A DNA stretch of 36,039 nucleotides, from assembly GCA_003567955.1 (NCBI GenBank), contig PWYF01000189.1, positions 1 to 36,039 of the forward strand, in the 5' to 3' direction. The position numbers and the translations under genes were made by a program. Shown here one piece after another: positions 1 through 12,127 of the stretch (positions are counted from its first letter, which is position 1; every line of letters begins with the position of its first letter). The stretch comes from Thiotrichales bacterium. Its GTDB lineage: Bacteria > Pseudomonadota > Gammaproteobacteria > UBA5335 > SLRW01. Below the pieces are notes generated by a model. That model did not search any database. It was not told the DNA's origin and was given only the letters and a program-made list of their open reading frames with translations.

Positions 1-1
1 G

Positions 2-340
2 GAGTTGTCGGCGGAGGTGCCCATGCGCGCGCGCGAGCTGCTGCGCCTTACCGGCGCCCACAAGCAGCCCCCGCCCGATTTGATCAAGCCACTGCTGGAT
101 CGCCCGCTGTCGGCGCTGAGTGGCGGTCAGTTCCAGTTCCTGCAGACCTGGGCCTGTATGGGCGGCGAAGCCGATGTGGTGTTGCTGGATGAGCCCACCA
201 ACAATCTGGATCAGCGCGGCATGGAAGCACTCTCGGAGTTGCTCGGCCAATGCGCCGCGCACCGGGGTGTGATTATGGTCAGCCATGAGCCGGCCTTCCT
301 GGCCCGTCACTGCAGCCGGACTGTGGAGGTGGCGGCATGA
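2..340 (+). CDS. Metal ABC transporter ATPase, C-terminal fragment (window-truncated)
   Basis: This is the C-terminal half of an ABC ATPase. The reading frame is open to the left edge, so the true start lies outside the window. Visible are the signature motif LSGGQ (bases 116-130), a Walker B run VVLLDEP (about 172-192), the D-loop NNLD and the switch histidine in VSHEP. It overlaps the next gene, an ABC-3 type permease, by four bases (ATGA), so the two are translationally coupled. By analogy with ZnuC-ZnuB it probably powers zinc or manganese uptake from the cytoplasmic face of the membrane. The metal is inferred from the partner permease only. No substrate-binding protein is in view. Confidence 0.85.
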   Translation, partial: ELSAEVPMRARELLRLTGAHKQPPPDLIKPLLDRPLSALSGGQFQFLQTWACMGGEADVVLLDEPTNNLDQRGMEALSELLGQCAAHRGVIMVSHEPAFLARHCSRTVEVAA

Positions 341-1128
341 GTCTTGAGCTGCTGTGGGATCCGCTGTTTCGCGCCGCGCTGCTCACCGGGCTGGTGTTGG
401 CGGTGGTGCTGCCGCTACTGGGGGCTTATCTGCATCTGCGCCGCGAATGGCTGGCCACGCTGGGGCTGAGCCATGTGGCAGCCGCCGGCGGGATTCTGGC
501 GCCGGTGCTGGGCTGGCCGGTGCTGGTGACGGCCTTTGTCGTCACGGCGCTGGCTGCGGCCGTGAAAAGCCTGCTGATGCGCCCCGGGAATGACCGCTAC
601 GTGATTCTGATGCTGGCCGGCTGGGCCTTCGCCATCCTTGCCGCCGGGGTGTCGCATCAGGGCGAGTTACTGGCGCAATCGCTGATGCGCGGCCAGTTGT
701 ATTTCGTCTCCATGACGCACGTGTGGACGGCGCTGGGGTTGCTGGCGCTGGTGGCCGTGCTCCTGCCCTGGCTCTCGCCCCGACTGCAACTGGAGCGTTT
801 TTTCCCCGATCATTTCAGTGCCAATCGCCTCTCGCCCTGGCCGCATCGGGGCGGCTTTGAACTGCTGGTGGTCAGTGGCGTGGTGCTGGGCATTGTGGTG
901 ATGGGGGTGATGGCCGCCTTTGCCCTGATCTTTGTGCCGGCCTGGGTGGCCTTCCACCTGGCGCGCGGCTGGCGTCAGGCACTGGCGCTGTGTGTGGGTT
1001 TTGGTGTGGTCAGCTACCTGCTGGCTTACGGGCTGGCGATTGTCTTTGACCAGCCCTTCGGCCCGGTGCTGGTGGCGGTGTTGCTGGGGCTGGCGCTGCT
1101 GCGCCTGTGGCCCCGGGGGATCCGCTGA
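337..1128 (+). CDS. Metal ABC transporter permease (ABC-3/ZnuB-like)
   Basis: A 263-residue inner-membrane protein with about seven to eight hydrophobic segments and the usual length for ABC-3 permeases (ZnuB, MntB, TroC). The N-terminal part has the small-residue stretch LGLSHVAAAGGILAPVLGW, like the family's LSHALLPGA-type helix pair. The start ATG overlaps the stop of the ATPase gene, giving an operon. It should form the membrane channel for Zn2+ or Mn2+ uptake together with the upstream ATPase. Which metal is carried cannot be read from the sequence. The region around residues 145-170 is a charged cytoplasmic loop. Confidence 0.85.
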   Translation: MSLELLWDPLFRAALLTGLVLAVVLPLLGAYLHLRREWLATLGLSHVAAAGGILAPVLGWPVLVTAFVVTALAAAVKSLLMRPGNDRYVILMLAGWAFAILAAGVSHQGELLAQSLMRGQLYFVSMTHVWTALGLLALVAVLLPWLSPRLQLERFFPDHFSANRLSPWPHRGGFELLVVSGVVLGIVVMGVMAAFALIFVPAWVAFHLARGWRQALALCVGFGVVSYLLAYGLAIVFDQPFGPVLVAVLLGLALLRLWPRGIR

Positions 1129-1129
1129 G

Positions 1130-1155
1130 GCCCGTCTGATCGGGCGATGTTTCTT
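1130..1155 (+). terminator. Weak candidate terminator after the ABC permease
   Basis: A five-base-pair GC stem (GCCCG/CGGGC, 1130-1134 with 1141-1145, six-base loop) starts two bases after the permease stop and is followed by a loose T-rich stretch (TGTTTCTT). The stem is short and the T run is interrupted, so this is a weak call based only on position and shape. Confidence 0.3.
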
Positions 1156-1165
1156 CGGTGGCTGA

Positions 1166-1195
1166 TTGAGCCGGAGGCGGTATAGCGCCTATACT
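1166..1195 (+). promoter_or_regulatory. Candidate sigma-70 promoter for mgtE
   Basis: TTGAGC (1166-1171) and TATACT (1190-1195) are separated by 18 bases, close to the TTGACA/TATAAT pattern. Transcription would begin near 1202, leaving a leader of about 130 bases before the mgtE start at 1336. A leader of that length could hold a Mg2+-responsive element, but I could not recognise a known riboswitch fold in it. Confidence 0.45.
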
Positions 1196-1335
1196 TGCGG
1201 GGTTCTGGCGACGGCTGTGCGGATTCCTGGCAGCCTCCTTGCCTGAGTTGTCATAATTGCCCGATACGCAGGGTTCTCCGCCGGGGCGAGATTCCGGTGG
1301 CAGAAGCGCGCCGGGCCATGCTGCGGGGGTGCGCC

Positions 1336-2697
1336 ATGGAAAACACGGAACAGGCCCGGACCCTGCGCGAATACCTTGCCGCCGAGGACTGGGCCGCGCT
1401 GCGGCGGCATTTCGAATCCCTGCCGGTGCAGGATATTGCCGCCGCCCTGGCGGAAGTCGACGAAGCGGAAGAAGCTGTCGAGTTGTTCCGGCAACTCGAC
1501 AGTGAACAGCGCCCCCAGGTTTTCTCCTATCTGACACCGGCTTTCCAGGCCGGGCTGCTGGAATCTCTCAGCAACCAGGAAGCCCGCTTCCTGCTGGCCA
1601 ATATTTTTCCCGATGACTTGACCGCGCTGCTTGAGCGACTGCCGCACGAGACGCTTGAGCAGACCCTGAAGCTGTTGTCGGCTGATACCGTCAAGCAGGT
1701 CATCCGCCTGCTGGGCTATCCGGAAGAAAGCGCGGGCCGCTTGATGACGCCGCATTTTGTCTCGGTGCGGCCGGACTGGAGTATTGAACAGGCGCTGGCC
1801 CATATCCGGGAAGAAAGCGAGAAAGGTGAAACGGTCAATGTGATTTTTGTGACCGATGCCGGTGGCCGTTTGCTTGATGCGGTCAAGCTCAAGCGCTTCA
1901 TCCTCACGCCGCCCGAAAAACGGGTGGATACCCTGATTGCCGAGCAGGCAATCAGTGTGCCGGCCTGGGAAGATCGTGAGGAAGTAGTGCGCCAGATGCA
2001 GCACTATGACCTCGAGGCCATGCCGGTGGTAGACAAACACAACGTGCTGCTGGGCATTGTCACCATCGACGACGTCATGGACGTGGCCGAGGAAGAGACC
2101 ACCGAGGACTTCCAGAAAATGGGTGGCGTGGGCGTGCTCAACCTCAGCCTGCGTGATGCCCGTCCCTCGCTGCTGTATCGCAAGCGGGTGGGCTGGCTGG
2201 TGCTGCTGGTGTTCGTGAATATCTTCAGTGGTGCGGCCATTGCCTATTTCGAGGCCACCATTGAAGCTGTGATTGCGCTGGTGTTTTTCCTGCCCATGCT
2301 GGTGGCGAGCGCCGGTAATGCCGGCGCCCAGGCCTCCACCCTGATGGTGCGCGCGCTGGCGACCGGGGATGTGACCGCGGCTGACTGGTTGCGGCTGTGG
2401 GGCAAGGAGCTGGCCGTCTCCGGCGCACTGGGGATTACCATGGGTGTGGCCGTGTCGCTGATCGGTTTGTGGCGGGGCGGCCCCGAAGTCGGCCTGGTGG
2501 TGGCGCTGTCCATGTTCTGCGTGGTGGTCATGGGCAGCATGCTGGGCATGTTGCTTCCGATTGTGCTGGCGCGCTTCAAGCTGGACCCGGCCACGGCCAG
2601 CGCCCCGCTGGTGACGACGGTGGCCGATATATTCGGCATCACCATCTATTTTTCCATTGCCACGGCAATCCTGGGGGTGACGCCGCCCGGCGGCTGA
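1336..2697 (+). CDS. mgtE: Magnesium transporter MgtE
   Basis: A 453-residue MgtE channel. An N-terminal helical MgtE_N domain fills roughly residues 1-130, a CBS pair roughly 135-255 (for example PVVDKHNVLLGIVTIDDVMDV), then a connecting plug helix and five membrane segments from about 280 to the end, including the conserved stretch ending in ASAGNAGAQ. In the known family the cytoplasmic CBS and N domains sense Mg2+ and gate the pore. The frame is open upstream to a TTG at 1195, but the ATG at 1336 gives the usual family length and follows a purine-rich GGGGG. The gene is monocistronic by spacing: 200 bases from the ABC permease and 46 from the next gene. Confidence 0.93.
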   Translation: MENTEQARTLREYLAAEDWAALRRHFESLPVQDIAAALAEVDEAEEAVELFRQLDSEQRPQVFSYLTPAFQAGLLESLSNQEARFLLANIFPDDLTALLERLPHETLEQTLKLLSADTVKQVIRLLGYPEESAGRLMTPHFVSVRPDWSIEQALAHIREESEKGETVNVIFVTDAGGRLLDAVKLKRFILTPPEKRVDTLIAEQAISVPAWEDREEVVRQMQHYDLEAMPVVDKHNVLLGIVTIDDVMDVAEEETTEDFQKMGGVGVLNLSLRDARPSLLYRKRVGWLVLLVFVNIFSGAAIAYFEATIEAVIALVFFLPMLVASAGNAGAQASTLMVRALATGDVTAADWLRLWGKELAVSGALGITMGVAVSLIGLWRGGPEVGLVVALSMFCVVVMGSMLGMLLPIVLARFKLDPATASAPLVTTVADIFGITIYFSIATAILGVTPPGG

Positions 2698-2743
2698 CGG
2701 TTGCGGGCGGCGCCAGTTTCGCCTCTGCCCGGCATCGGGTAGG

Positions 2744-4117
2744 ATGCGGTTTTCCAATGTGCCGGGCCGCTCGGGCATGCAATCAGAAAACATCGTCACG
2801 CCTGCTCATGTCTACGATCGCTGTTGGCACTACATCGGGATCACCGGTGTGGTGTTGATGTTGCTTGGTGTGGGCAGCTCCAAGGGTTTGCAAAGTCTGG
2901 GTATGGTGCTGGCGGTGCTGGCCTTGCTGGCCACCGCCTGGCGCCCTGATACCCGGGCTTTCTGGCGTGATCCACTGGTGCGGCTCGGGGGAGTCTGGGT
3001 TGCCCTGTTGTTGCTGTTGGCAAGCCTGGCGGCGTGGCGCTTCCCGGATACGGCCGCCTTGCAGTTTGATTATGTCTGGAAGTTGTCCCGCTTTCTGCTG
3101 GTGGTGGTTGTCGCCTGGTGGGTCGCACGCGCTTTGCGCTCGCCCGTGACCGCGGCCTGGTGGCTGGTGGCCGGCTATGCGCTGGGGGCCTTGTATTTTC
3201 TGCACCAGGCCGGCTGGCCGTGGTATCAGCCCGGCGTGAATTTTGTGGATATCTGGGAAGGGCGGCAGTTTTATGCCCTGCTCAGCGCCTCGATAATCAT
3301 GCTGCTGGTGCTGCTGGCCCGGGATCTGCTTCAGCCAGGGCGGGGTGGCGCGGGCTTCTGGCTGCGACTGGTGCCCTGGCTGCTTACCTTGTTAATAGCG
3401 ATCAATGGCTTTTTGTTGTCACAGTCCCGGGGGGCAGTACTGGCGCTGGCAGTGGGCACATTGCTGGCCGTGATTCTGGCCTGGCGGGCCGTGCCCGAGG
3501 CCCGTCGCCGGGGCATTTGGTCATATGCACTGGCGGTGTTGTGTCTGGTGGGTCTGGTCTGGCTGGGGACAGGGGAAACAGCCGACCGCTTTGCCCGGGA
3601 CTACCAGGCACTGTCGGTTGCCCTGGAAGATCCTGACGCTGTCCCCGAAACCGATATGGGCATCCGCTGGTATCAGTGGCGGGAAGGCTGGCGACTGTGG
3701 CTGGAACGGCCGGTGTTGGGTTGGGGCCCGGGTTCGGGACGTATGCTGCACGAAATGGCTGACTTGCCCCCCGTATCCTCTGAAAGGGCCCTGCATCATT
3801 TCCATAGCGTGCCGCTGGATTTGCTGATGTGGACGGGGCTGATCGGCCTGGCCCTGTTCGGGTGGCTGGCATGGCGCTGGTCGGTGGCCCTGGGATCGCT
3901 GGCACGACGGTCGGATGAAGCCGGGCGCAGCGCACGGCTGGCGCTGGTGGTGGGGCTCATGTTTGTGGTGGCCTCGCTGACCCAGACTTATATTACTTCC
4001 CAGGTGACCTGGTTTTATCTGGCGGGCTTTTTGGGGCCGGCCTATGGCCTGGTTATGCGGGCTCGCGAGCATCAGGCTCGGCATATGCTAGTATCTGATA
4101 GCTGCTCACAAACATAA
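2744..4117 (+). CDS. O-antigen ligase / Wzy-family membrane protein
   Basis: A polytopic membrane protein of about 457 residues with ten or more hydrophobic segments. Family signs are the motif SQSRGAVLAL near the middle, followed by a periplasmic loop with GIRWYQWREGWRLW, LGWGPGS and HHFHSVPLDLLMWTGL. This is the Wzy_C/WaaL-like pattern in which Arg and His of the large periplasmic loop act in glycan transfer from undecaprenyl carriers. It may ligate O-antigen or another polymer to lipid A-core or to protein. No glycan biosynthesis genes are nearby, so the substrate is unknown and a pilin or protein O-oligosaccharyltransferase role is also possible. An ATG at 2777 is an alternative start; neither has a clear ribosome binding site. 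Confidence 0.75.
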   Translation: MRFSNVPGRSGMQSENIVTPAHVYDRCWHYIGITGVVLMLLGVGSSKGLQSLGMVLAVLALLATAWRPDTRAFWRDPLVRLGGVWVALLLLLASLAAWRFPDTAALQFDYVWKLSRFLLVVVVAWWVARALRSPVTAAWWLVAGYALGALYFLHQAGWPWYQPGVNFVDIWEGRQFYALLSASIIMLLVLLARDLLQPGRGGAGFWLRLVPWLLTLLIAINGFLLSQSRGAVLALAVGTLLAVILAWRAVPEARRRGIWSYALAVLCLVGLVWLGTGETADRFARDYQALSVALEDPDAVPETDMGIRWYQWREGWRLWLERPVLGWGPGSGRMLHEMADLPPVSSERALHHFHSVPLDLLMWTGLIGLALFGWLAWRWSVALGSLARRSDEAGRSARLALVVGLMFVVASLTQTYITSQVTWFYLAGFLGPAYGLVMRAREHQARHMLVSDSCSQT

Positions 4118-4183
4118 AGAACAAGGCAGCTTCAAAGAATTTATCTCTTTATGTAAACAATGTAATGAGTCGTGGAGGCGGGT

Positions 4184-7100
4184 ATGCGTACATGGGTACG
4201 GGTTGGGGTCAGTGTTGCCGCAGGGGCGATGCTGGCGGGTTGTTTTGGCTCCAGCGGGGATGTCGCTTTGCCCGATACGCCGCCGGTGACGGATCCGTAC
4301 AAGAATACGGGGACGGCGATGAGTGTTTTGCCCCCCGGTCAGTCCGATGGGCTGGCGATTGCGGGTCTGGCGCTGGAACCGGGGCAGGAATCGGTTTACA
4401 TCAATGATGTGGTTGACTTCCTGCAGTCCGGTGAAGAAGAACCGGATGAAGAATTGCAGGCGGGCCTGGACAACCTCGATCTGGCATCGTTGGCTTTTAC
4501 CGATGATCAGGTGGACCTTTACTGGTCGATGACCCAGGCCGCGCCCGGGTTGAATGCGTCTGCACTGGGCCAGTATTTCAAGGATGCCCCCATGCTGGCG
4601 CCTGATGCCGTGGCCTGGCTGGAGGAAATCGACATCGCCCAGGGGCCGTTTGACGTGACGGTGCGTATTGAGCCGGAGTATGGCGTGCCGCATATCTACG
4701 GTGCTGACCGCGACAGCGCCTTTTTCGGCCTTGGTTATGCGACAGCGCGTGATCGCCTGTTTTTGATGGATGTCCTGCGTCGTGCCGGTCGGGGTGAGCT
4801 GTCACGCTTCATGGGGCGCGCCGATTTCAGTTTTGATCAAGACATCAACCGTAGTGCGCCTTACACCGAGGCGGAGCGCACTGCCCAGTTTACATCGCTG
4901 CCGGATCGTTTCGGCGCGCTCGGCGAGCGCATTCTTGCCGATGGCGAGGCTTTCCTGGAAGGCGTCAATTACTACGTCAGCCAGGTGCGTAACGGCGAAC
5001 TGGATATTCCTCTTGAATATGTGGCGCTGAATATACCGCTGGAAGAGTTCGTGCTGGCTGATGGTGTGGCCGTGGCCACCGTGATTCAGGCCGAACTGGG
5101 TTCCGGTGGTGGCGGAGAGCCGCGCAATGTGGAACTGGTGCAGGCACTTATGGATGAATTCGGCGATGTCGATGTCGCTTGTGACATGTATCACGATATT
5201 CGCCACGCCAATATGCCCGGCACCAGTGTCAGTACCCGGGAATCCTTCCCTACTCAGTCACCCAACACGCTGGACGACACAGTCTGTCCGCTGCGGGCCG
5301 ACTTTGCCACCCGCTTCCCCGGGGCGGCCATTCCTGATCAGGGTTCGTATGAGTCCTGGCAGCCGTTCAACGCAGAGCCCTGTGGCCGGGATGGTCAGCC
5401 GGCCTGCCCCGGGCAGGCCCCCAGCCTGATCGACGTACCCAATACCGAAATCCTGCCGCTGCTGCTTGATCTGGTAGCGCTGCTGGACATTGATGCCGGG
5501 GGCGTGTTGTCCGCGCCACTGGGCACCCGCGCTGAAGGTGGCGTGGAACTGCTGCAGCCTCAGTATGCGGTGTTGCTGGATGACGAGCAGGACGCAGAAG
5601 CTGATGCGCTGGCACAGGTACGTGAAGCGGTTATCACGCGGGTGAAGGCCACGCTGGGCAGCCTGCACGGCTGGCGGGACCGTTTCCCCGAGACCGCAAG
5701 CAATGCCCTGCTGGTCAATGCCGAGCACACCGCCAGTCAGAACCCCATCGCCGTGTTCGGGCCCCAGGTGGATTATTTCGCGCCGCAGCTGTTGATGGAG
5801 GCCGCCATGTATGCGCCCTCCGACAACGTTGCAGTGCGGGGTGTCACTTTTCCGGGCTTGCCCTACGTGATTATGGGTCGTGGGGTGGACTTTGCCTGGA
5901 GCCCGACTTCCAGCGGGGTGGATATGGTCGATATCCGGGTGCTGGAGTTGTGCGACGATCCGCGTATAACCACCCCCGGCAGTTATGTGCATCAAGAAGG
6001 CGGGTGTGTTGAGTTTGAACGTCTTGAGGACGAATGGACTGCGGCCTGGAATCTGGCGTTGCTGGATACCATCGGCACCGAAGAAGAGGGCCAGGATTAC
6101 ATCGCCGAGCGGCGGGTGATTCGTTCGCCGCATTATGGCCCGGTGGTCGGTTTTGCCACGGTCGGTGGCCAGCCGGTGGCGCTGGCGCGCCAGCGCACCA
6201 CCTACATGCGTGAGGCCGATGCCACGCCCCCCTTCGCGCTGGCGGTGGATAACAGCATCCATGATGCCGAGAGCTTCCACGATGCCTTCAGCAAGATGGC
6301 CAGCGCCTTCACCTGGTTCTACGCCGATTCACGTGATACTGCGATGATCGCGGGCTCGTTGTATCCGGATCGCCCCGACAGCTACTACCCGGACTTCCCG
6401 TCCTGGGGTAATGGCGCGAATGACTGGCAGGGCTTCCTGGAAAAAGAGCGCATGCCCAAAGACATCAACCCCGAGCACGGCTATATCGCCAACTGGAACA
6501 ATCAGATTGCCGCCGACTGGTGGCCGGCGGATCGTCAGCACTGGGGCAGTGTGGACCGCAACAATATCCTGGAAGTGCGGCTTGACGCACTGGTCAATGC
6601 CGGTGGTGTGACCGTAGAACAGGTGGTCGAAGCCATGTCCGATGCCGCCTATGTGGATCTGCGCGCCCAGGAATTGTTGCCCCGGGTGATGGAGATTATT
6701 GACGATGCTGCGGACGCGGATCAGCAACAGGCGCTGGACTTGCTCAGCGAGTGGGCCATTGATCGGCCGCTGGAAACCCGTGCGCAACGGCGGGATCGCA
6801 GTGGCGATGGCGTTTACGACGACACGGCCGCAGTGGCGTTGATGGATGCCTGGTATGACCACATGATCGACGCCACATTGCCGCAGATGACTTCACCTGC
6901 GGTGGAAGCCCGGGCCCATACCGGGCGTGACAACAAGCCGGGTTCGCGTGGCAGTGCCTATAACAGTGGCTGGTACAGCCATCTGGGTCGGGTGTTTGAT
7001 ATGGCCATGGGTGATGTTGAGGGGCCGTTCCGGCAGCTTCGGTGCGCCGACTCCGACGCCTTTGAAGATTGTCGCAATGCCCTTCTGAGCAGCCTGGATC

Positions 7101-7267
7101 TGGCCATTGCTGATCTGGGCGGTATCGGAGAGATTAATAACTGGACAGCGAATCAGGCGGCTGACGAGGTTACTTTCGAGGCTATAGGCCTGGATTCTTT
7201 ACCCAATCAGCACTGGATCAATCGTCCCACTTTCCAGCAGGTGATCCAGTTCAATAGCCAACGCTGA
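4184..7267 (+). CDS. Penicillin acylase family lipoprotein (Ntn hydrolase)
   Basis: A 1027-residue precursor of the penicillin/acyl-homoserine-lactone acylase family. The ATG at 4184 is preceded by GGAGG five bases upstream and starts a lipoprotein signal peptide with lipobox LAGC (Cys20). Residue +2 is Phe, which suggests the outer membrane. The alpha region has the typical HIYGADRDSAFFGLGYATARDRL stretch in two overlapping parts. The beta chain should begin at Ser506 in TASNALLVN, the autocatalytic nucleophile of this family. Later come GRGVDFAWSP and NWNNQIA, both family landmarks. Several cysteines point to disulfides outside the cytoplasm. It is longer than most family members (about 750-850). 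The substrate could be beta-lactams, AHL signals or other N-acyl amides; the sequence does not decide. Confidence 0.88.
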   Translation: MRTWVRVGVSVAAGAMLAGCFGSSGDVALPDTPPVTDPYKNTGTAMSVLPPGQSDGLAIAGLALEPGQESVYINDVVDFLQSGEEEPDEELQAGLDNLDLASLAFTDDQVDLYWSMTQAAPGLNASALGQYFKDAPMLAPDAVAWLEEIDIAQGPFDVTVRIEPEYGVPHIYGADRDSAFFGLGYATARDRLFLMDVLRRAGRGELSRFMGRADFSFDQDINRSAPYTEAERTAQFTSLPDRFGALGERILADGEAFLEGVNYYVSQVRNGELDIPLEYVALNIPLEEFVLADGVAVATVIQAELGSGGGGEPRNVELVQALMDEFGDVDVACDMYHDIRHANMPGTSVSTRESFPTQSPNTLDDTVCPLRADFATRFPGAAIPDQGSYESWQPFNAEPCGRDGQPACPGQAPSLIDVPNTEILPLLLDLVALLDIDAGGVLSAPLGTRAEGGVELLQPQYAVLLDDEQDAEADALAQVREAVITRVKATLGSLHGWRDRFPETASNALLVNAEHTASQNPIAVFGPQVDYFAPQLLMEAAMYAPSDNVAVRGVTFPGLPYVIMGRGVDFAWSPTSSGVDMVDIRVLELCDDPRITTPGSYVHQEGGCVEFERLEDEWTAAWNLALLDTIGTEEEGQDYIAERRVIRSPHYGPVVGFATVGGQPVALARQRTTYMREADATPPFALAVDNSIHDAESFHDAFSKMASAFTWFYADSRDTAMIAGSLYPDRPDSYYPDFPSWGNGANDWQGFLEKERMPKDINPEHGYIANWNNQIAADWWPADRQHWGSVDRNNILEVRLDALVNAGGVTVEQVVEAMSDAAYVDLRAQELLPRVMEIIDDAADADQQQALDLLSEWAIDRPLETRAQRRDRSGDGVYDDTAAVALMDAWYDHMIDATLPQMTSPAVEARAHTGRDNKPGSRGSAYNSGWYSHLGRVFDMAMGDVEGPFRQLRCADSDAFEDCRNALLSSLDLAIADLGGIGEINNWTANQAADEVTFEAIGLDSLPNQHWINRPTFQQVIQFNSQR

Positions 7268-7322
7268 TGCGTCGGGTTTCGCCAGTAGCGCCAAACTGCT
7301 GCCAGCGTTGCAGTCTGGATTA

Positions 7323-7368
7323 AGCCACTCTCTCCCCGGGTCAGCCCGGGGAGAGAGTGGCTTTTTTA
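7323..7368 (+). terminator. Strong intrinsic terminator after the acylase gene
   Basis: A perfect 18-base-pair inverted repeat (7323-7340 with 7345-7362) with a four-base loop TCAG runs directly into a T tract (7362-7367). It ends the acylase transcript. On the minus strand the stem is not followed by a T run, so it should act mainly in the plus direction. Confidence 0.93.
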
Positions 7369-7411
7369 TATGGTGCTCCCATAGCTCACAGCCCGCAGAG
7401 CAGGGCCAGGG

Positions 7412-8992
7412 TCAGATCCGGACTGCTGCCGTTTTCGGGGGGGTGGTGGCTGGTTCGGTGACGGGCCGGCTTTTGCGTACCACAGCATATTTCGCGGGCG
7501 GCAGCTCGGCGGCACGGAAATCATATTGCGGCCAGCGTTCTGGCGCGTAGTAGCGCGAAGGAATCGGCTGTGACAACGATGGCATGAGATAAAATCTCAA
7601 CGCATACCAGAAATCCCAGAAAAACTCCCCGGTGCGAATGCCACGCAGCAAACGTCTGGCGATAAACCCCGGGTTGTAAAGAATCGCCTTGCGATAAGCG
7701 ATATCCGTGTAGTGTTCGATGGTTTCCTGGGTGAGATGTTCGTGTGTCGCCAGGGTTTGTGACGAGTACATGAAGTAATCATCCCAGTTATATGAACGAA
7801 TCAGCCCCTTGCGGTGATAATCATGAAACATGGGTGTGCCGGGGAAGGCGATGGTGCGGCCGAATTTGAGCATATCCAGCGGCAGTTCCCGCGCGTAATT
7901 GATGGTGTCCATCATGGTCCCGGCGTTGTCAGCGCTGAGCCCGAGCATGAAAAACCCGTTGGTGTCGATGCCCGCCCTGCGTGCCTGGCGTACAGCCCGT
8001 CGCCCCTGTTCGACACAGGCCCGGCCGCCTTTGCCGAATGCCTTGAGCACTTCGTCATTACCTGATTCGAAGCCAAAGGAGACCCGGTAACAGCCGGCGG
8101 CGCGCATTTTACGGAATAGCTCATCGTTGGCGCTTTCCACGCGAATGCCATTGGTGCACGTCCAGTTCATTTTCACGCCGGCTTCGCTAATCGCTTCACA
8201 TACCCGGGTCGCCCAGTTCTGGTCCGAAGTGAAGATGTCATCGGCCACCATGGCCTCGCGGAAGCCAAGCTCCTGCAATTTTTTCATCTCGGCCGCACAG
8301 CGTTCCGGTGATTTTTTTCTGTAACCGAGCGCCATGGTCATTTTGCTGGCGCAAAAATCACATTTATAGACGCAGCCGCGTGAAAATTCGATACCGGCAA
8401 GCGGTGGTGTGCGCACATACAATCGGGAAACATGCCGGCGGTATATTTCAGGGTCATAGAGCTCCCACGCCGGCATGGGCAAGTCGTCGAGGTTGGCCAC
8501 GGGTGGACGTACCCCGGTGAACAGAATCTGCTCACCGTCACGATAATAAAGCCCCGGGATGTCTTGCCAGGCTTCGCCGTCACACAACTCGGCGAAAGCC
8601 AGGTCCGCCTCACCGGCAAAAACGACATCAAGGCGAGATTCATACAGTGATTCCATGGGCAGCGACGACGGATGCGGGCCGCCTGCAACCACTGTGATGC
8701 CGGGGGAGATGTCTTTGGCCAGCACGCTGATATCACGTAGTTGATTCATCAGTGGCGTGGTGGCGGTGACCCCGACAATATCAGGCTTGAATTCCAGAAT
8801 GCGTTTCTGGACGGTTGCATAGTCGTAGGGCATATAGGACATGTCCAGGATCTGAACGGTATGTCCTCTTTGCATGGCGGTGGCCGCCACTGTGGCCAAT
8901 CCGAGAGTCGGGAATACCGGATTGACAATGGAGGCCCTGGTGCCGCTGTAGCTGGGCACATAGGACGGGTTAATCAACAACACGCGTGCCAT
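7412..8992 (-). CDS. B12-binding domain radical SAM protein
   Basis: A 526-residue class-B-type radical SAM enzyme. Residues about 1-140 form a Rossmann-like cobalamin-binding domain (RVLLINPSYVPS, later VVAGGPHPS). The radical SAM motif C207-x3-C211-x2-C214 (SRGCVYKCDFC) starts a TIM-barrel core. I chose the ATG at 8992, which has GAGG about nine bases upstream; a TTG 15 bases earlier also opens the frame. Family members methylate unreactive carbons or rearrange rings (for example HpnP-like and BchE-like enzymes). No bacteriochlorophyll, hopanoid or peptide precursor gene is nearby, so the substrate is unknown. It is transcribed in the direction of uvrA but 214 bases separate them. Confidence 0.85.
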   Translation of the reverse strand: MARVLLINPSYVPSYSGTRASIVNPVFPTLGLATVAATAMQRGHTVQILDMSYMPYDYATVQKRILEFKPDIVGVTATTPLMNQLRDISVLAKDISPGITVVAGGPHPSSLPMESLYESRLDVVFAGEADLAFAELCDGEAWQDIPGLYYRDGEQILFTGVRPPVANLDDLPMPAWELYDPEIYRRHVSRLYVRTPPLAGIEFSRGCVYKCDFCASKMTMALGYRKKSPERCAAEMKKLQELGFREAMVADDIFTSDQNWATRVCEAISEAGVKMNWTCTNGIRVESANDELFRKMRAAGCYRVSFGFESGNDEVLKAFGKGGRACVEQGRRAVRQARRAGIDTNGFFMLGLSADNAGTMMDTINYARELPLDMLKFGRTIAFPGTPMFHDYHRKGLIRSYNWDDYFMYSSQTLATHEHLTQETIEHYTDIAYRKAILYNPGFIARRLLRGIRTGEFFWDFWYALRFYLMPSLSQPIPSRYYAPERWPQYDFRAAELPPAKYAVVRKSRPVTEPATTPPKTAAVRI

Positions 8993-9206
8993 CGGCGCTT
9001 TCCTCAATACAGCTCATGATGCGCTTGAAGTTGCCAGCGCTTGCTGTGACCGGGTGATCCCGGTGCAGTTCCAGTCTAACATCGTCGGCAGTCGCTCGCT
9101 TTTACAATGTTGTCTCTGCGCAACCGCGCCTGTCAGCGAGTGCGGTTCATGTGGTACCGGCGGATTTTGCCCCCTGGCCCTGCTCCATTGCCTGAACCGA
9201 AAATGC

Positions 9207-12056
<2,850 letters not shown>

Positions 12057-12127
12057 CAGTAAAGGCCTCGTTCAGGGGCAACCATCCAGTGTACTGCGCG
12101 CCCGGCGGGCACCGCAAAAATAGTTGT

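Noticed and set aside
1189-2799. Long open frame on the minus strand opposite mgtE (536 codons)
   Set aside because: It mirrors the codon pattern of mgtE, is His/Gln-rich with no domain, and spans both ends of the real gene. It is a GC-driven shadow.
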